Source of the DNA: Kitasatospora sp. NBC_00315
GTDB lineage: Bacteria > Actinomycetota > Actinomycetes > Streptomycetales > Streptomycetaceae
Direction of reading: 5' to 3'
Length of the DNA: 64,000 bases
NCBI RefSeq assembly: GCF_041435095.1
Contig: NZ_CP108025.1
Coordinates: 7,254,001-7,318,000 of the forward strand
How positions within the stretch are numbered: position 1 is the first letter of the stretch; each line of letters opens with the position of its first letter. A program made the position numbers and the translations under genes. Positions 17,723-25,680 of the stretch are shown here, piece after piece. The notes beneath the pieces were generated by a model that saw only the letters and a program-made list of their open reading frames with translations, was not told the origin of the DNA and made no database searches.

Positions 17723-18709
17723 ATGATTTCATCGGTACTTGTCACAGGCGGCCAGGGATATCTGGGATCCGTCCTCTCCCGGCATCTGATCGAGCGCGGA
17801 GTGCAGGTCACGATCGTCGACTCCGGGACGGTCGTCGGCCCGCGCATCGATTCCGCGCTGGCCACCTACATCGAGGGTGACGTGGTCGACCCGGACGAGT
17901 GGCGGGGCGCGCTGAAGGGGGTGGACGCGGTCGTGCACCTGGCGGCCATGGTGGGCGACCCGGCGTGCGAGGTCGATCCCGAACAGGCGTGGGAGATCAA
18001 CTACCACGGCACCATACGAGTCGCCGAGAGCTGTCGACGCATGGGCGTCGGCTCGCTGGTCTTCGCCTCCACCTGCAGCAACTACGGGGCGACCGGAGAG
18101 GTCGAGTGCGACGAGTTCTCGCCGCTCAACCCGCAGTCGGTCTACGCACAGTCCAAGGTCATGGCCGAGCACTACCTGCTCTCCCTGGTACGGGGTGATC
18201 TGGCGACCAGCATTCTGCGGTTCGCGACGGTCCACGGCATCTCGCCGCGGATGCGGTTCGACCTCGCGGTCAACGTCATGACGGCGAACGCGGTGGCGTT
18301 CGGCGAGGTCGTGGTGAACGGCGGGCTGCAATGGCGTCCCTTCATCCACATCGACGACGTCTCCGCGGTGATCATGAGATCTCTGCACACGGCCCGGGTC
18401 GGCCCGCCGGTCCCGCGCATCTACAACTGCGGCTCCGAGTCGGAGAACTACCGGATGATCGACATCGGCAGGATGATCGTCGACACCATTCCCGACGCCA
18501 GGCTGACCGTGCGCGCGGAGGCGCTGGACAGGAGGAACTACAAGGTGCGGTTCGACCGTGCGGCCAGCGAACTCGGATTCGTCGCCCGGCACCGCGTGCT
18601 GGATTCCGTGAAGGGCATCAGCGCGGCCATGTCGGCCGGCCAGTACGCCGACTTCCTGGACATGCCCTACAGCAATCTCCTCTCGGCGCGGGTCGCCGCG
18701 GGGAAGTGA
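17723..18709 (+). CDS. NAD-dependent epimerase/dehydratase (extended SDR)
   Basis: 328 residues from ATG 17723, after AGAAGGA. The Rossmann motif TGGQGYLGSVLS (about 8-19), the catalytic Ser/Thr region FASTCSNYGATGE, and YAQSK (catalytic Tyr and Lys) are all in place, so the enzyme should be active. Family members epimerise, dehydrate or oxidise nucleotide sugars. In this operon it may supply the glycosyltransferase-like protein with a sugar, or act directly on the small-molecule scaffold. Its stop overlaps the GTG of the next gene. Confidence 0.9.
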   Translation: MISSVLVTGGQGYLGSVLSRHLIERGVQVTIVDSGTVVGPRIDSALATYIEGDVVDPDEWRGALKGVDAVVHLAAMVGDPACEVDPEQAWEINYHGTIRVAESCRRMGVGSLVFASTCSNYGATGEVECDEFSPLNPQSVYAQSKVMAEHYLLSLVRGDLATSILRFATVHGISPRMRFDLAVNVMTANAVAFGEVVVNGGLQWRPFIHIDDVSAVIMRSLHTARVGPPVPRIYNCGSESENYRMIDIGRMIVDTIPDARLTVRAEALDRRNYKVRFDRAASELGFVARHRVLDSVKGISAAMSAGQYADFLDMPYSNLLSARVAAGK

Positions 18710-19821
18710 ACACGGATCCGATGCAGCGCCGGGTGGAGGAGGCGCTGGCGAGCGCGGTCGGCGAGGGCGGCGAGGTGGGTCTCCAGGTGGCCGCCTACTG
18801 GGGCGGGGAGCTGGTGGTCGACGCCTCGGCAGGCCTCGCCGATCCGCGTACGGGTCGAAGAGTGGACAGCGGTTCCCTGTTCCATGTGTTCTCCTGCGGC
18901 AAAGCCGTGACCGCGACCGCGGTCCACCTCCTCGCGGAGCGCGGCCGCCTGGACTACGACTCCCCGGTCGCCCGCTACTGGCCGGAGTTCGGGGTGCTGG
19001 GAAAGGAGTCGATCACCGTACGGCAGGTGCTGACGCACACCTCCGGGATTCCCCGGCTGCCCGACGCCACGACGCTGGGCGAACTCTGCGACTGGGAGCG
19101 TGTCTGCGAGGAGCTGTGCGGCCTCAGTCCACTCTGGCCTCCCGGCGCATCGACGGGCTACCACGGACTGACGTTCGGCTGGATTCTGGGGGAGGTCATT
19201 CGCGGAGCGGACGGACGGCACGTCCGGGACATGGTCGCGCAGGACGTCCTCGGCCCGCTGGGGCTCCTCGACTCCGTCGCACTCGGAGGGTTGGCGGAGA
19301 GCATGCCGGCGCGGACCGCGGCGCACCTGGAGGACGGGGTGGTACCGGAGTCGGCCCGGCTCGACGCGCCGGCCGACGAGACGCCCTGCGCCGCCTGGGC
19401 CAACCACCCCGGCTATCTGGACGCCTGCATTCCCGCCACGGCGACGGCCACCGCCGAAGGCCTCGCGCGCCTCTTCGCCTCCCTGGCCGGCGGGGTGGGG
19501 CCGGGCCGTGACCGGCTGCTGCCGGCGGAGCGCGTCGCCGCCGCCGTGCTCCCGGCGGTCGACGCCGTCGACCTGTTCAGCGGGTCCCGGGTGCGCAGGG
19601 GCCTCGGATACCTGCTGGGCCGGCTGCGGCTGCCGGCCGGCGACGAGGTCGACGTGTTCGGCCATCACGGCCTGGGCGGGTCCATCGTCTTCGCGGACCC
19701 CGTGCGCGGATTCTCCTTCGCGTTGACGAAGAACAACCTGACCGGGCGGCCCTTTGCCGGCGGCGCCGTCGACCTGGCCACCCGGGCGATGGGCATGGCG
19801 GTCGACTTCCTGCTGCCGTGA
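18706..19821 (+). CDS. Serine hydrolase, beta-lactamase class C/esterase family
   Basis: 371 residues from GTG 18706, overlapping the epimerase stop (GTGA); ATG 18721 is the alternative. The nucleophile motif SxxK is FSCGK (S63, K66). The second motif is a Tyr-containing STGYHGLTFGW and the third is GHHGLGGS near the C-terminus. No signal peptide is present, so it is probably cytoplasmic, unlike secreted beta-lactamases. Cytoplasmic members include esterases and LovD-type acyltransferases that work in biosynthesis. A deacylation, transacylation or lactone step in the pathway is plausible. Last gene of the operon. Confidence 0.88.
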   Translation: MNTDPMQRRVEEALASAVGEGGEVGLQVAAYWGGELVVDASAGLADPRTGRRVDSGSLFHVFSCGKAVTATAVHLLAERGRLDYDSPVARYWPEFGVLGKESITVRQVLTHTSGIPRLPDATTLGELCDWERVCEELCGLSPLWPPGASTGYHGLTFGWILGEVIRGADGRHVRDMVAQDVLGPLGLLDSVALGGLAESMPARTAAHLEDGVVPESARLDAPADETPCAAWANHPGYLDACIPATATATAEGLARLFASLAGGVGPGRDRLLPAERVAAAVLPAVDAVDLFSGSRVRRGLGYLLGRLRLPAGDEVDVFGHHGLGGSIVFADPVRGFSFALTKNNLTGRPFAGGAVDLATRAMGMAVDFLLP

Positions 19822-20035
19822 GCCCGGGTCGCTGCCGGTGACGCGCCCGGACGCCTTCGGGGGCCGCGAGGACCGCGGGACGCCGGCCCGGAGCGACGGA
19901 CCGATCGACGCCGTCCGGCAACGGCCCAGCACGGCCGCGCCCCGGGTACGGTCCGGGTGCGGTCCGGCGCCCGGCAGACGGCCCCCGGCGGCCGGAGGAG
20001 CGGCCGGGGCGCCGGCCCGTCCGGCTCTCCCGCGG
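19822..20035. other. Convergent intergenic region
   Basis: 214 bp between two converging genes. It is extremely GC-rich and has several short imperfect inverted repeats (for example CCGGCGCC and its complement flanking about 19965-20020), but no single clean terminator hairpin or T-tract. It marks the right-hand end of the biosynthetic cluster; housekeeping genes begin beyond it. Confidence 0.4.
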
Positions 20036-20839
20036 TCAGACCCCGCGGTCGTAGGCGACGGTCACCGGGGCGTGGTCCGACCACCGCTCGGCGTGAGTGG
20101 CGGCGCGCTCCACGGTGGCGCGGACGGCCCGGCCGGCGAGACCGGGGGAGGCGATCTGGTAGTCGATCCGCCAGCCCGAGTCGTTGTCGAAGGCACGGCC
20201 CCGGTAGGACCACCAGGTGTACGGGCCGGTGCGGTCGGGGTGCAGGCGGCGGACCACGTCGACGTAGCCGGCCTCGTCGAGGACGCGGTCGAGCCAGGCG
20301 CGCTCCTCGGGGAGGAAGCCGGCGGCCTTCTGGTTGGCCTTCCAGTTCTTGAGGTCCTCCGGGCGGTGGGCGATGTTCCAGTCACCGCAGACCACCACCT
20401 CGCGGCCCTCTGCGGCGGCCCGCTCGCGGAGCCCGCCGAGGTGGACCAGGAACTCCGCCATGAAGCGCTCCTTCTCCTCCTGGCGCGGGGTGCCGACCTC
20501 GCCGGAGGGGAGATAGAGACTCGCGACGGTCAGGCCCGGAATGTCGATTTCGGCATATCTGCCCGAATTGTCGAATTCCTCGGAGCCGAAGCCGATGACG
20601 GTCCGCTGCGGTACCGATCGGGAGAGGACGGCGACACCGGCCCGCCCCTTGGCGGCGGCCGGCGCCCATACGGCGTGCCAGCCGGGAAGCTCCCTGAGCT
20701 CGGCCGGCAGCTGCTCGGGCTCGGACCGCACCTCTTGAAGGCAGACCACGTCGGCCTCGGTGGCGGCCAGCCACTCGGTGAAGCCCTTCTTGGCTGCGGC
20801 CCGGATCCCGTTCACATTCACACTCGTCACCACGATCAC
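20036..20839 (-). CDS. xthA: Exodeoxyribonuclease III (AP endonuclease)
   Basis: 267 residues from GTG 20839, the usual length. It is a metal-dependent DNA repair nuclease that cleaves at abasic sites and degrades DNA 3' to 5'. The exonuclease-endonuclease-phosphatase fold is complete: TSVNVNGIRAAAKKG at the start, the metal-binding Glu in VVCLQEVRSEP, VVVCGDWNIAHRPEDL, and the C-terminal WRIDYQIASP and SDHAPVTV with the catalytic Asp-His. Housekeeping gene; likely unrelated to the clusters on either side. Confidence 0.95.
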   Translation of the reverse strand: MIVVTSVNVNGIRAAAKKGFTEWLAATEADVVCLQEVRSEPEQLPAELRELPGWHAVWAPAAAKGRAGVAVLSRSVPQRTVIGFGSEEFDNSGRYAEIDIPGLTVASLYLPSGEVGTPRQEEKERFMAEFLVHLGGLRERAAAEGREVVVCGDWNIAHRPEDLKNWKANQKAAGFLPEERAWLDRVLDEAGYVDVVRRLHPDRTGPYTWWSYRGRAFDNDSGWRIDYQIASPGLAGRAVRATVERAATHAERWSDHAPVTVAYDRGV

Positions 20840-20970
20840 CCGGGCAGCCTACCCAGTACCGGGCGTCCGGGGTGGTCGCGGCCGGGGACCGCCTCCTCCG
20901 GCATGTCGCCGCTCCTTCATTTCATGAACGCGGCATGAATCCGCGACCGATCCCGACCGAGGTCGCGCAT

Positions 20971-21005
20971 TGGTCTTGACCATCTCTGGACAGACCCCCT
21001 AGTGT
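20971..21005 (+). promoter_or_regulatory. Promoter of the GntR gene with overlapping dre-like operator
   Basis: TTGACC (20976-20981) and TAGTGT (21000-21005) are separated by 18 bp, a good actinobacterial sigma-70-type promoter. The palindrome TGGTCTTGACCA (20971-20982) overlaps the -35 hexamer exactly where a repressor would block RNA polymerase. It differs from the DasR-type core TGGTCTAGACCA by one base. Autoregulation by the downstream GntR protein, or control by DasR itself, are both possible. Confidence 0.6.
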
Positions 21006-21117
21006 CACTTACTGCAAAGACCTTTAATAAAGAAGGACGGATAAAGCCCGCTCTCCCACCTGCCGCAACACCGGGCACGGGCTGGCCCACGTCCCTTCAG
21101 GCCGGGTGGAGGACATG

Positions 21118-21891
21118 GTGGGAACGACAGGACAACTCGCAGCCGTACCGGAGCCGAAGTACTGGCACCTGCGGACGGTGTTGCTTCGCGCCATCGACAC
21201 CGAGTTCTCGACCGGCCAGGTCCTGCCCAACGAGCGTGAACTCTCGGCCCGCTTCGGCGTGGCCCGCGCGACCCTGCGCCAGGCCCTCGACCAGCTGGAG
21301 CTGGAGGGCCGGCTGGTCCGCCGCCGTGGCATCGGCACCCTGATCGCCGCCCCCCGGGTCGGCGTTCCGGTCAGCCGCCGCGAGGAGGGCTGGCCCGGCA
21401 CCGCCCGCACCCACGCCTGGCGCACCGTCGACTGCACCAGCGCCCCGGCCGCCGCGTCGCTCGCACAGGAACTCGGCATCCCGGAGGGCGAGATCGTCCA
21501 CACCGTGCGCCGGGTGCGCACCGTGCAGGGGCAGACCGTGGCGACCGAGTCGCTGCACGTCCCCTCGTCCGCGCTGCCGCACCTGCCGGGCTTCCGGGCC
21601 GAGAACGACCGCGCCCGCTCCGTGCTGCGCCACCTGGAGCGCCTTGAGGTCGACGGGGAGTCCCGCGCGGTCGAGCTGGGCGTGGCCGAGGCCGACCAGG
21701 CCGCGCTGCTGGAGCGCCCGCCGGGCACCCCCGTCCTGGTGGTGACCAGCCAGTACGCGGCCGGTGGCCGCCTGGTGGCGCTCGCGGTCTCCACCTACCG
21801 CGCGGACACCTGCAAGCTCACCTTCGGGGAGACCGGCCTGGTCGAGGTCACCCCGGTGACCGCCGGCGCCGCGGTGGCCACCGCCTCCTGA
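21118..21891 (+). CDS. GntR/HutC-family transcriptional regulator
   Basis: About 257 residues from GTG 21118. This start is chosen because GGAGG at 21108-21112 is well spaced for it; GTG 21106 and ATG 21115 are in-frame alternatives. The N-terminal winged helix (about 15-80) has LPNERELSARFGVARATLRQALDQLELEGRLVRRRGIGT, here quoted in its two halves LPNERELSARFGVARATLRQ and ALDQLELEGRLVRRRGIGT. The C-terminal two thirds is a UTRA-type effector domain (for example VHTVRRVRTVQGQTVATES), which in DasR, NagR and relatives binds phosphorylated sugars. It converges on the ROK gene, another sugar-responsive regulator. Its own promoter carries a dre-like palindrome. Confidence 0.88.
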   Translation: MGTTGQLAAVPEPKYWHLRTVLLRAIDTEFSTGQVLPNERELSARFGVARATLRQALDQLELEGRLVRRRGIGTLIAAPRVGVPVSRREEGWPGTARTHAWRTVDCTSAPAAASLAQELGIPEGEIVHTVRRVRTVQGQTVATESLHVPSSALPHLPGFRAENDRARSVLRHLERLEVDGESRAVELGVAEADQAALLERPPGTPVLVVTSQYAAGGRLVALAVSTYRADTCKLTFGETGLVEVTPVTAGAAVATAS

Positions 21892-21895
21892 GACA

Positions 21896-21958
21896 CCCGC
21901 ACCACGACGTGGGGCCCGTGCACCGGATCGGTGCACGGGCCCCACGTCGTGGTGCGGG
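21896..21958. terminator. Bidirectional terminator, 30-bp perfect hairpin
   Basis: Two 30-base arms (21896-21925 and 21929-21958) are perfectly complementary around a GAT loop. The arms include CACGACGTGGGGCCCGTG and its complement. It lies 4 bp after the GntR stop and 10 bp before the stop of the convergent ROK gene. There is no T-tract in either direction, which is common for actinobacterial terminators. Confidence 0.85.
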
Positions 21959-21967
21959 GAGCGGGCC

Positions 21968-23215
21968 TCAGCCCCGGCCGGCCGACAGCGGCGGGTCCAC
22001 CGCGAAGAGCAGTTCCTCGACCTGGTCGAGCGCCACCCGCAACGCACCCATGGCGACAACCTCCGAACCCAGAGCGGCCAGTGCGACCTCCGGCGCCCGC
22101 AGGGTGAAGAGCGCCAGCTGCTCGCGCAGCGGCTCCAGCACCCCGTCCAGGCCCGCCGCCCAGCCGCCGACCACCACCAGCTGCGGGTCTATCGCCAGGA
22201 CCAGCGCCGCCACGTCGTGCACCAGCCGCCCGAGGAAGCGGTCCATGGCCACCTGGGCCACCTCGTCGCCCTCGCGGGCGAGCCGCAGCACCCGCGCCAC
22301 CGCCGCCTCGTCCAACGGGTCCAGTGGTTTGCCGGAGGTGGAGAGCAGCCGCTCGGGGGTGGCCTCCCGGCCGAGCAGGTGCAGGGCGCCGATCTCGCCG
22401 GCCGCGCCGCCGAAGCCCCGGTGCAGCTTCCCGTTGATCAGCGACCCGGCGCCGGGGCTCAGCCCGGCCATCACGAACACCACGTCACCCATGCCGACGG
22501 CCGCGCCCTGCCAGTGTTCGGCGATGGCGGCCAGGTTGGCGTCGTTCTCGATCAGCACCGGGCAGCGGAAGGAGCGCCGCAGCCGGCCGCCGAGGTCGAG
22601 CCCGGTCCAGCCGGGCATCGCGGTGCCGAGCCGCACGGTGCCCTCGCGGTCCACGATGCCGGGGCTGCCGACGCCGACGGCCCACAGGTTGTCCCGCGAG
22701 ATGCCGGCCTTGCGCAGCACCTCGGCGACGGTGGTCCGCATCGCGCCCAGCCGCTCCTCGGCGTCCAACGACTCGTCCACCGGCTTGAAGTGGCTGCCCA
22801 CCACCTCGCCCGCCAGGTCGGCCAGGATCACCCGGATGTCGTGCACGCCGATCTCGATGCCCAGGATGTGGCCGGCCTCGGCGCGGAAGCGGAACCAGCG
22901 GGCCGGGCGACCGCGCTGACGGCTGCCGCCGGGCTGCGCCGTGCTCAGGGCGGGCTCGACCTCGGCGACGAGACCGGACTCCACCAGGCTCTCGATCACG
23001 CCCTCCACGGTGGGCCGGGAGAGTCCGGTGTCACCGACCAGCTGAGTGAGTGTCACCGACTGGCCGGAGCGCAGTGCGCGCAACGTGACCGCGGCGTTGA
23101 TCCGCCGCAGCAGCGAGGAGTCTCCCCCGGTGAGCCGATCCGACAAGACGCTGCCCTTCCGCAACCACGCGACGTCACTGGCGCGCGCTGCCGAGTCCGA
23201 GTGTGCGGCGGCCAC
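21968..23215 (-). CDS. ROK-family transcriptional regulator
   Basis: 415 residues from GTG 23215; later in-frame starts would shorten the poorly conserved first 30 residues. An N-terminal winged HTH (about 38-85, with LTQLVGDTGLSRPTVEGVIESL) is followed by a sugar-kinase-like ROK domain: GIEIGVHDIRVILADLAG, VGVGSPGIVDREG, VLIENDANLAAIAE and VVVGGWAAGL. The zinc-binding cysteine motif (CGCGGxGCxE) of active ROK kinases is absent; the segment there reads GFGGAAGEIGALHLLG. It is therefore probably a sugar-sensing repressor or activator rather than a kinase. It sits tail to tail with the GntR gene. Confidence 0.88.
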   Translation of the reverse strand: MAAAHSDSAARASDVAWLRKGSVLSDRLTGGDSSLLRRINAAVTLRALRSGQSVTLTQLVGDTGLSRPTVEGVIESLVESGLVAEVEPALSTAQPGGSRQRGRPARWFRFRAEAGHILGIEIGVHDIRVILADLAGEVVGSHFKPVDESLDAEERLGAMRTTVAEVLRKAGISRDNLWAVGVGSPGIVDREGTVRLGTAMPGWTGLDLGGRLRRSFRCPVLIENDANLAAIAEHWQGAAVGMGDVVFVMAGLSPGAGSLINGKLHRGFGGAAGEIGALHLLGREATPERLLSTSGKPLDPLDEAAVARVLRLAREGDEVAQVAMDRFLGRLVHDVAALVLAIDPQLVVVGGWAAGLDGVLEPLREQLALFTLRAPEVALAALGSEVVAMGALRVALDQVEELLFAVDPPLSAGRG

Positions 23216-23458
23216 CGGGGCCCCGCAGGATTCGTCCGTCCGGCGCGCGCGAGGGTACGGCGGTGACCGGAAGGCGTGTGCCGGATGCTACCGGTGGGCC
23301 TCTCGGCGGGCGAGCATTTCCGCAGCTCATAACGGCTTCGGTATCGAAATGGTACGGATCGCCGGGTGCCCCGGTCCAGGCGCGGCCCCGGGCCGAGGGG
23401 CGGAGGCTGTCCGCCCGTCAGGCCCCGGGGGCCGCGCGCCCGGCCCCCCGCCGGTGCC

Positions 23459-23821
23459 TCACCGGACGACGGCGAGCCACGCCGCCGCCGCGGCGAGCGC
23501 GACGAGGACGGCGTTCAGAGGGGTGTCCCTGGCCTCGCCCCTGGACAGGTGCAGGGCCGCCGCCAGCACCTGGAGCACCAGCAGGCCGAGCGCGGCCGCC
23601 ACCGCCAGGGCGGGGGCGACTCCCGTCAGCGGCGGCAGGAGGAGGCCGGCCGCGCCGAGGATCTCTATCACCCCGATGGCTCGGACCGCCGGCATCGGAA
23701 CCGTGTCGACCCAGCCCATCATGGGCGCCAGCTGCTCCCTGCTCTGGGCGACCTTCTTCCCGCCCCCGTACAGGTACAGGGCCGCCAGCAGCCCGGCGAT
23801 GATCCAGTAGGTGATGTCCAC
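23459..23821 (-). CDS. DoxX-family small membrane protein
   Basis: 120 residues from GTG 23821, preceded by GGAGG seven bases upstream. It has four predicted membrane helices (ITYWIIAGLLAALYLYGGG, VRAIGVIEILGAAGLLLPP, LAVAAALGLLVLQVLAAAL, LNAVLVALAAAAAWLAVV), the DoxX/DoxD-like arrangement with GGGKK after helix 1 and IGVIEILGAAGL in helix 2. Members are inner-membrane proteins linked to redox or thiol stress, with no defined catalysis. It is divergently transcribed from the HxlR gene, a common pairing in actinobacteria, and is probably its target. Confidence 0.85.
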   Translation of the reverse strand: MDITYWIIAGLLAALYLYGGGKKVAQSREQLAPMMGWVDTVPMPAVRAIGVIEILGAAGLLLPPLTGVAPALAVAAALGLLVLQVLAAALHLSRGEARDTPLNAVLVALAAAAAWLAVVR

Positions 23822-23839
23822 CGTCGTCCTCCATCATGG

Positions 23840-23887
23840 TTACGAGTGGTAAGTAAGCACATGATCAGTGACTGTGGGGACGCTTAC
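23840..23887. promoter_or_regulatory. Candidate HxlR operator(s) in the divergent doxX-hxlR region
   Basis: TTAC-N5-GTAA at 23840-23852 is a short inverted repeat, immediately followed by another GTAA (23853-23856). A further TTAC occurs at 23884-23887. TTAC/GTAA half-sites are typical of HxlR-family operators (YodB, QorR, HypR). The spacer between the two genes is only 106 bp, so one regulator could control both promoters. Confidence 0.4.
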
Positions 23888-23927
23888 AAAAGGCACACGG
23901 GTGTGCCTGGCGAAGAAGGGGACGCCG

Positions 23928-24305
23928 ATGTCGAAGTACCGGACCACCTGTCTCATCCGCGGTGACGGCGGCCGGGCGATCCGCGGCATCCTGGACCGCG
24001 TCGGCGACAAGTGGAGCCTGCTGGTGGTGGCCACCCTCGACGGCGAACGCATGCGCTTCACCGAACTGCAGCAGCGCATCCCCGGGATCTCGCAGCGCAT
24101 GCTCACCCGTACGGTCCGGCACCTGGAGCGCGACGGCCTGGTGGCCCGCACCGTCTTCGCCGAGGTCCCGCCCCGGGTCGAGTACGAGCTCACCACGATG
24201 GGGCGCACCCTGATCCGGCCGGCCGTGGCGCTGGCCGAGTGGGCCGTGGACAACAACCCCGCCATCGAGCGGAGCCAGACGGCCTACGACGCCGAGCACA
24301 GCTGA
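23928..24305 (+). CDS. HxlR-family transcriptional regulator
   Basis: 125 residues from ATG 23928, which follows GAAGAAGGGG; an upstream in-frame ATG at 23868 would add 20 residues that do not fit the family. It is a winged-helix protein: VGDKWSLLVVATLDGERMRF, then LQQRIPGISQRMLTRTVRHLERDGLVAR in pieces such as GISQRMLTRTVRHLERDG. A single cysteine near the N-terminus (KYRTTCLIRG) sits where redox-sensing members such as HypR and YodB carry theirs. Quinone or disulfide stress sensing is therefore plausible. Divergent from doxX. Confidence 0.88.
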   Translation: MSKYRTTCLIRGDGGRAIRGILDRVGDKWSLLVVATLDGERMRFTELQQRIPGISQRMLTRTVRHLERDGLVARTVFAEVPPRVEYELTTMGRTLIRPAVALAEWAVDNNPAIERSQTAYDAEHS

Positions 24306-24358
24306 GACGTCGTGCGGGCAGGTCGCACGGTACGGGGTAGGTCACCGGCGCGGGCCAC

Positions 24359-24392
24359 GGGGTTACGGGGTTACGGGGTTACGGGGCTACGG
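24359..24392 (+). repeat. 8-bp tandem repeat with G-quadruplex potential
   Basis: Four G4 runs at 24359-24362, 24367-24370, 24375-24378 and 24383-24386 are separated by four-base TTAC loops, the layout of a stable intramolecular G-quadruplex on the plus strand. The array overlaps the stop codon of the convergent monooxygenase gene (24387-24389) and would lie in the 3' untranslated region of the hxlR transcript. Confidence 0.75.
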
Positions 24393-25499
24393 CGCCGGGG
24401 CGAGCGGGTGGCGCCAGAGCCCGCGCGCGGAGAGCAGGGGCAGCACGCCCTCGCCGAACCAGTACGCCTCCTCCAGGTGCGGGATGCCGGAGAGGACGAA
24501 CTCGTCGACGCCCAGGCGGTGGTACTCCTCGATCAGGTCGGCCACCTCCTGGTGACTGCCGACGAGGGCGGTGCCCGCGCCGCCGCGCACCAGCCCGATC
24601 CCCGCCCACAGTCCGGGGTGGATCTCCAGCTTGTCGGTGGCACCGCCGTGCAGCTCGCGCATCCGCCGCTGGCCGTCCGACTCGCTCCGGGCCAGCGCGA
24701 GCTGGGTGCTGCGGATGCGCTCCCCGTCCATCCCGGCGAGCAGCCGTTCGGTCTCCGCCCAGGCCTGGGCGGAAGTGTCGCGGGCGATCACGTGCAGTCG
24801 GATCCCGAAGCGCGGCGTCCGCCCCTCGGCCCTGGCCAGCTCCCTGATCCACTCGATCTTCTCCCGGACCTGCGCGGGCGGCTCGCCCCAGGTGAGGTAG
24901 ACGTCCGCGTGCCGCGCGGCCACCGCGCCGGCCGCGGTCGAGGAACCGCCGAAGTAGATCTCCGGGACGGGATCCGGCAGCCGGGCCAGCCGGGCCTTCT
25001 CCACCCGTAGATGGGTGCCCCGGTGGTCGACGCTCTCGCCGGCCCACAGGCGCCGGACGATCCCGAGGAACTCGTCCGCCCGGGCGTAGCGCTGCTCCTT
25101 GTCGAGGAAGTCGCCGTAGGCGCGCTGCTCGGGCGACTCCCCGCCGGTCACCACGTTGAGCAGCAGCCGGCCGTGCGACTGACGCTGGTAGCTGGCCGCC
25201 ATCTGGGCGGCCAGGGTCGGGCTGAGCTGGCCGGGACGGAAGGCCACCAGGAACTTGAGCCGCTCGGTGACCTGGGTCAGCATCGCCGTGGTCAGCCAGG
25301 CGTCCTCGCACCAGACACCGGTCGGGGTCAGGGCGCCGACGAAACCGAGCTGCTCGGCGGTCCGGGCGATCTGGCCCAGGTACTCCACCGAGGGCGGCCG
25401 GTCGTCGCCCGCCGTGCCGGGGGTCGACCCGTGGCCGCCGCCGACCACGTGGCGGCTGTCGCCGGTGGTGGGCAGGAACCAGTGGAACGTCAGGGACAT
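24387..25499 (-). CDS. FMNH2-dependent alkanesulfonate monooxygenase-like protein (SsuD type)
   Basis: 370 residues from ATG 25499, preceded by AAGGAGG. It is a luciferase-like TIM-barrel flavoenzyme that uses reduced flavin from a partner reductase and oxygen to cleave a C-S bond, releasing sulfite. It begins SLTFHWFLPTTGDSRHV, as SsuD does, and contains the HGRLLLNVVTGGESPEQRAYG segment of the group (quoted in part as LLLNVVTGGESPEQRAYG) and EIYFGGSSTAAGAVAARHAD. The downstream end of a leftward series of sulfur genes; the flavin reductase gene lies 181 bp upstream. Best assigned as an alkanesulfonate monooxygenase, with true substrate range unknown. Confidence 0.9.
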   Translation of the reverse strand: MSLTFHWFLPTTGDSRHVVGGGHGSTPGTAGDDRPPSVEYLGQIARTAEQLGFVGALTPTGVWCEDAWLTTAMLTQVTERLKFLVAFRPGQLSPTLAAQMAASYQRQSHGRLLLNVVTGGESPEQRAYGDFLDKEQRYARADEFLGIVRRLWAGESVDHRGTHLRVEKARLARLPDPVPEIYFGGSSTAAGAVAARHADVYLTWGEPPAQVREKIEWIRELARAEGRTPRFGIRLHVIARDTSAQAWAETERLLAGMDGERIRSTQLALARSESDGQRRMRELHGGATDKLEIHPGLWAGIGLVRGGAGTALVGSHQEVADLIEEYHRLGVDEFVLSGIPHLEEAYWFGEGVLPLLSARGLWRHPLAPAP

Positions 25500-25540
25500 G
25501 CGGGGCCTCCTTGTTGGCGGGACGGTGGGACGGCGGGTCG

Positions 25541-25589
25541 CGGGTGCCGGGTGGCGGGTGCCGGGTGGCGGATGTTGGGTGCTGGGTGG
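25541..25589. repeat. Degenerate 14-bp tandem repeat between sulfur genes
   Basis: Two perfect copies of CGGGTGCCGGGTGG (25541-25554, 25555-25568) and a third, diverged and longer copy to 25589. They lie in the 181-bp gap between the flavin reductase and the SsuD-like gene. Confidence 0.75.
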
Positions 25590-25680
25590 CGGGCAGCGGT
25601 GTCGGACGTCGGTCAACGGGTGCCGGTGCGGCGGCTCGGCGGCCGGACGGGGCGGAACCCGACGCGGGCGTGGCGGCCGG

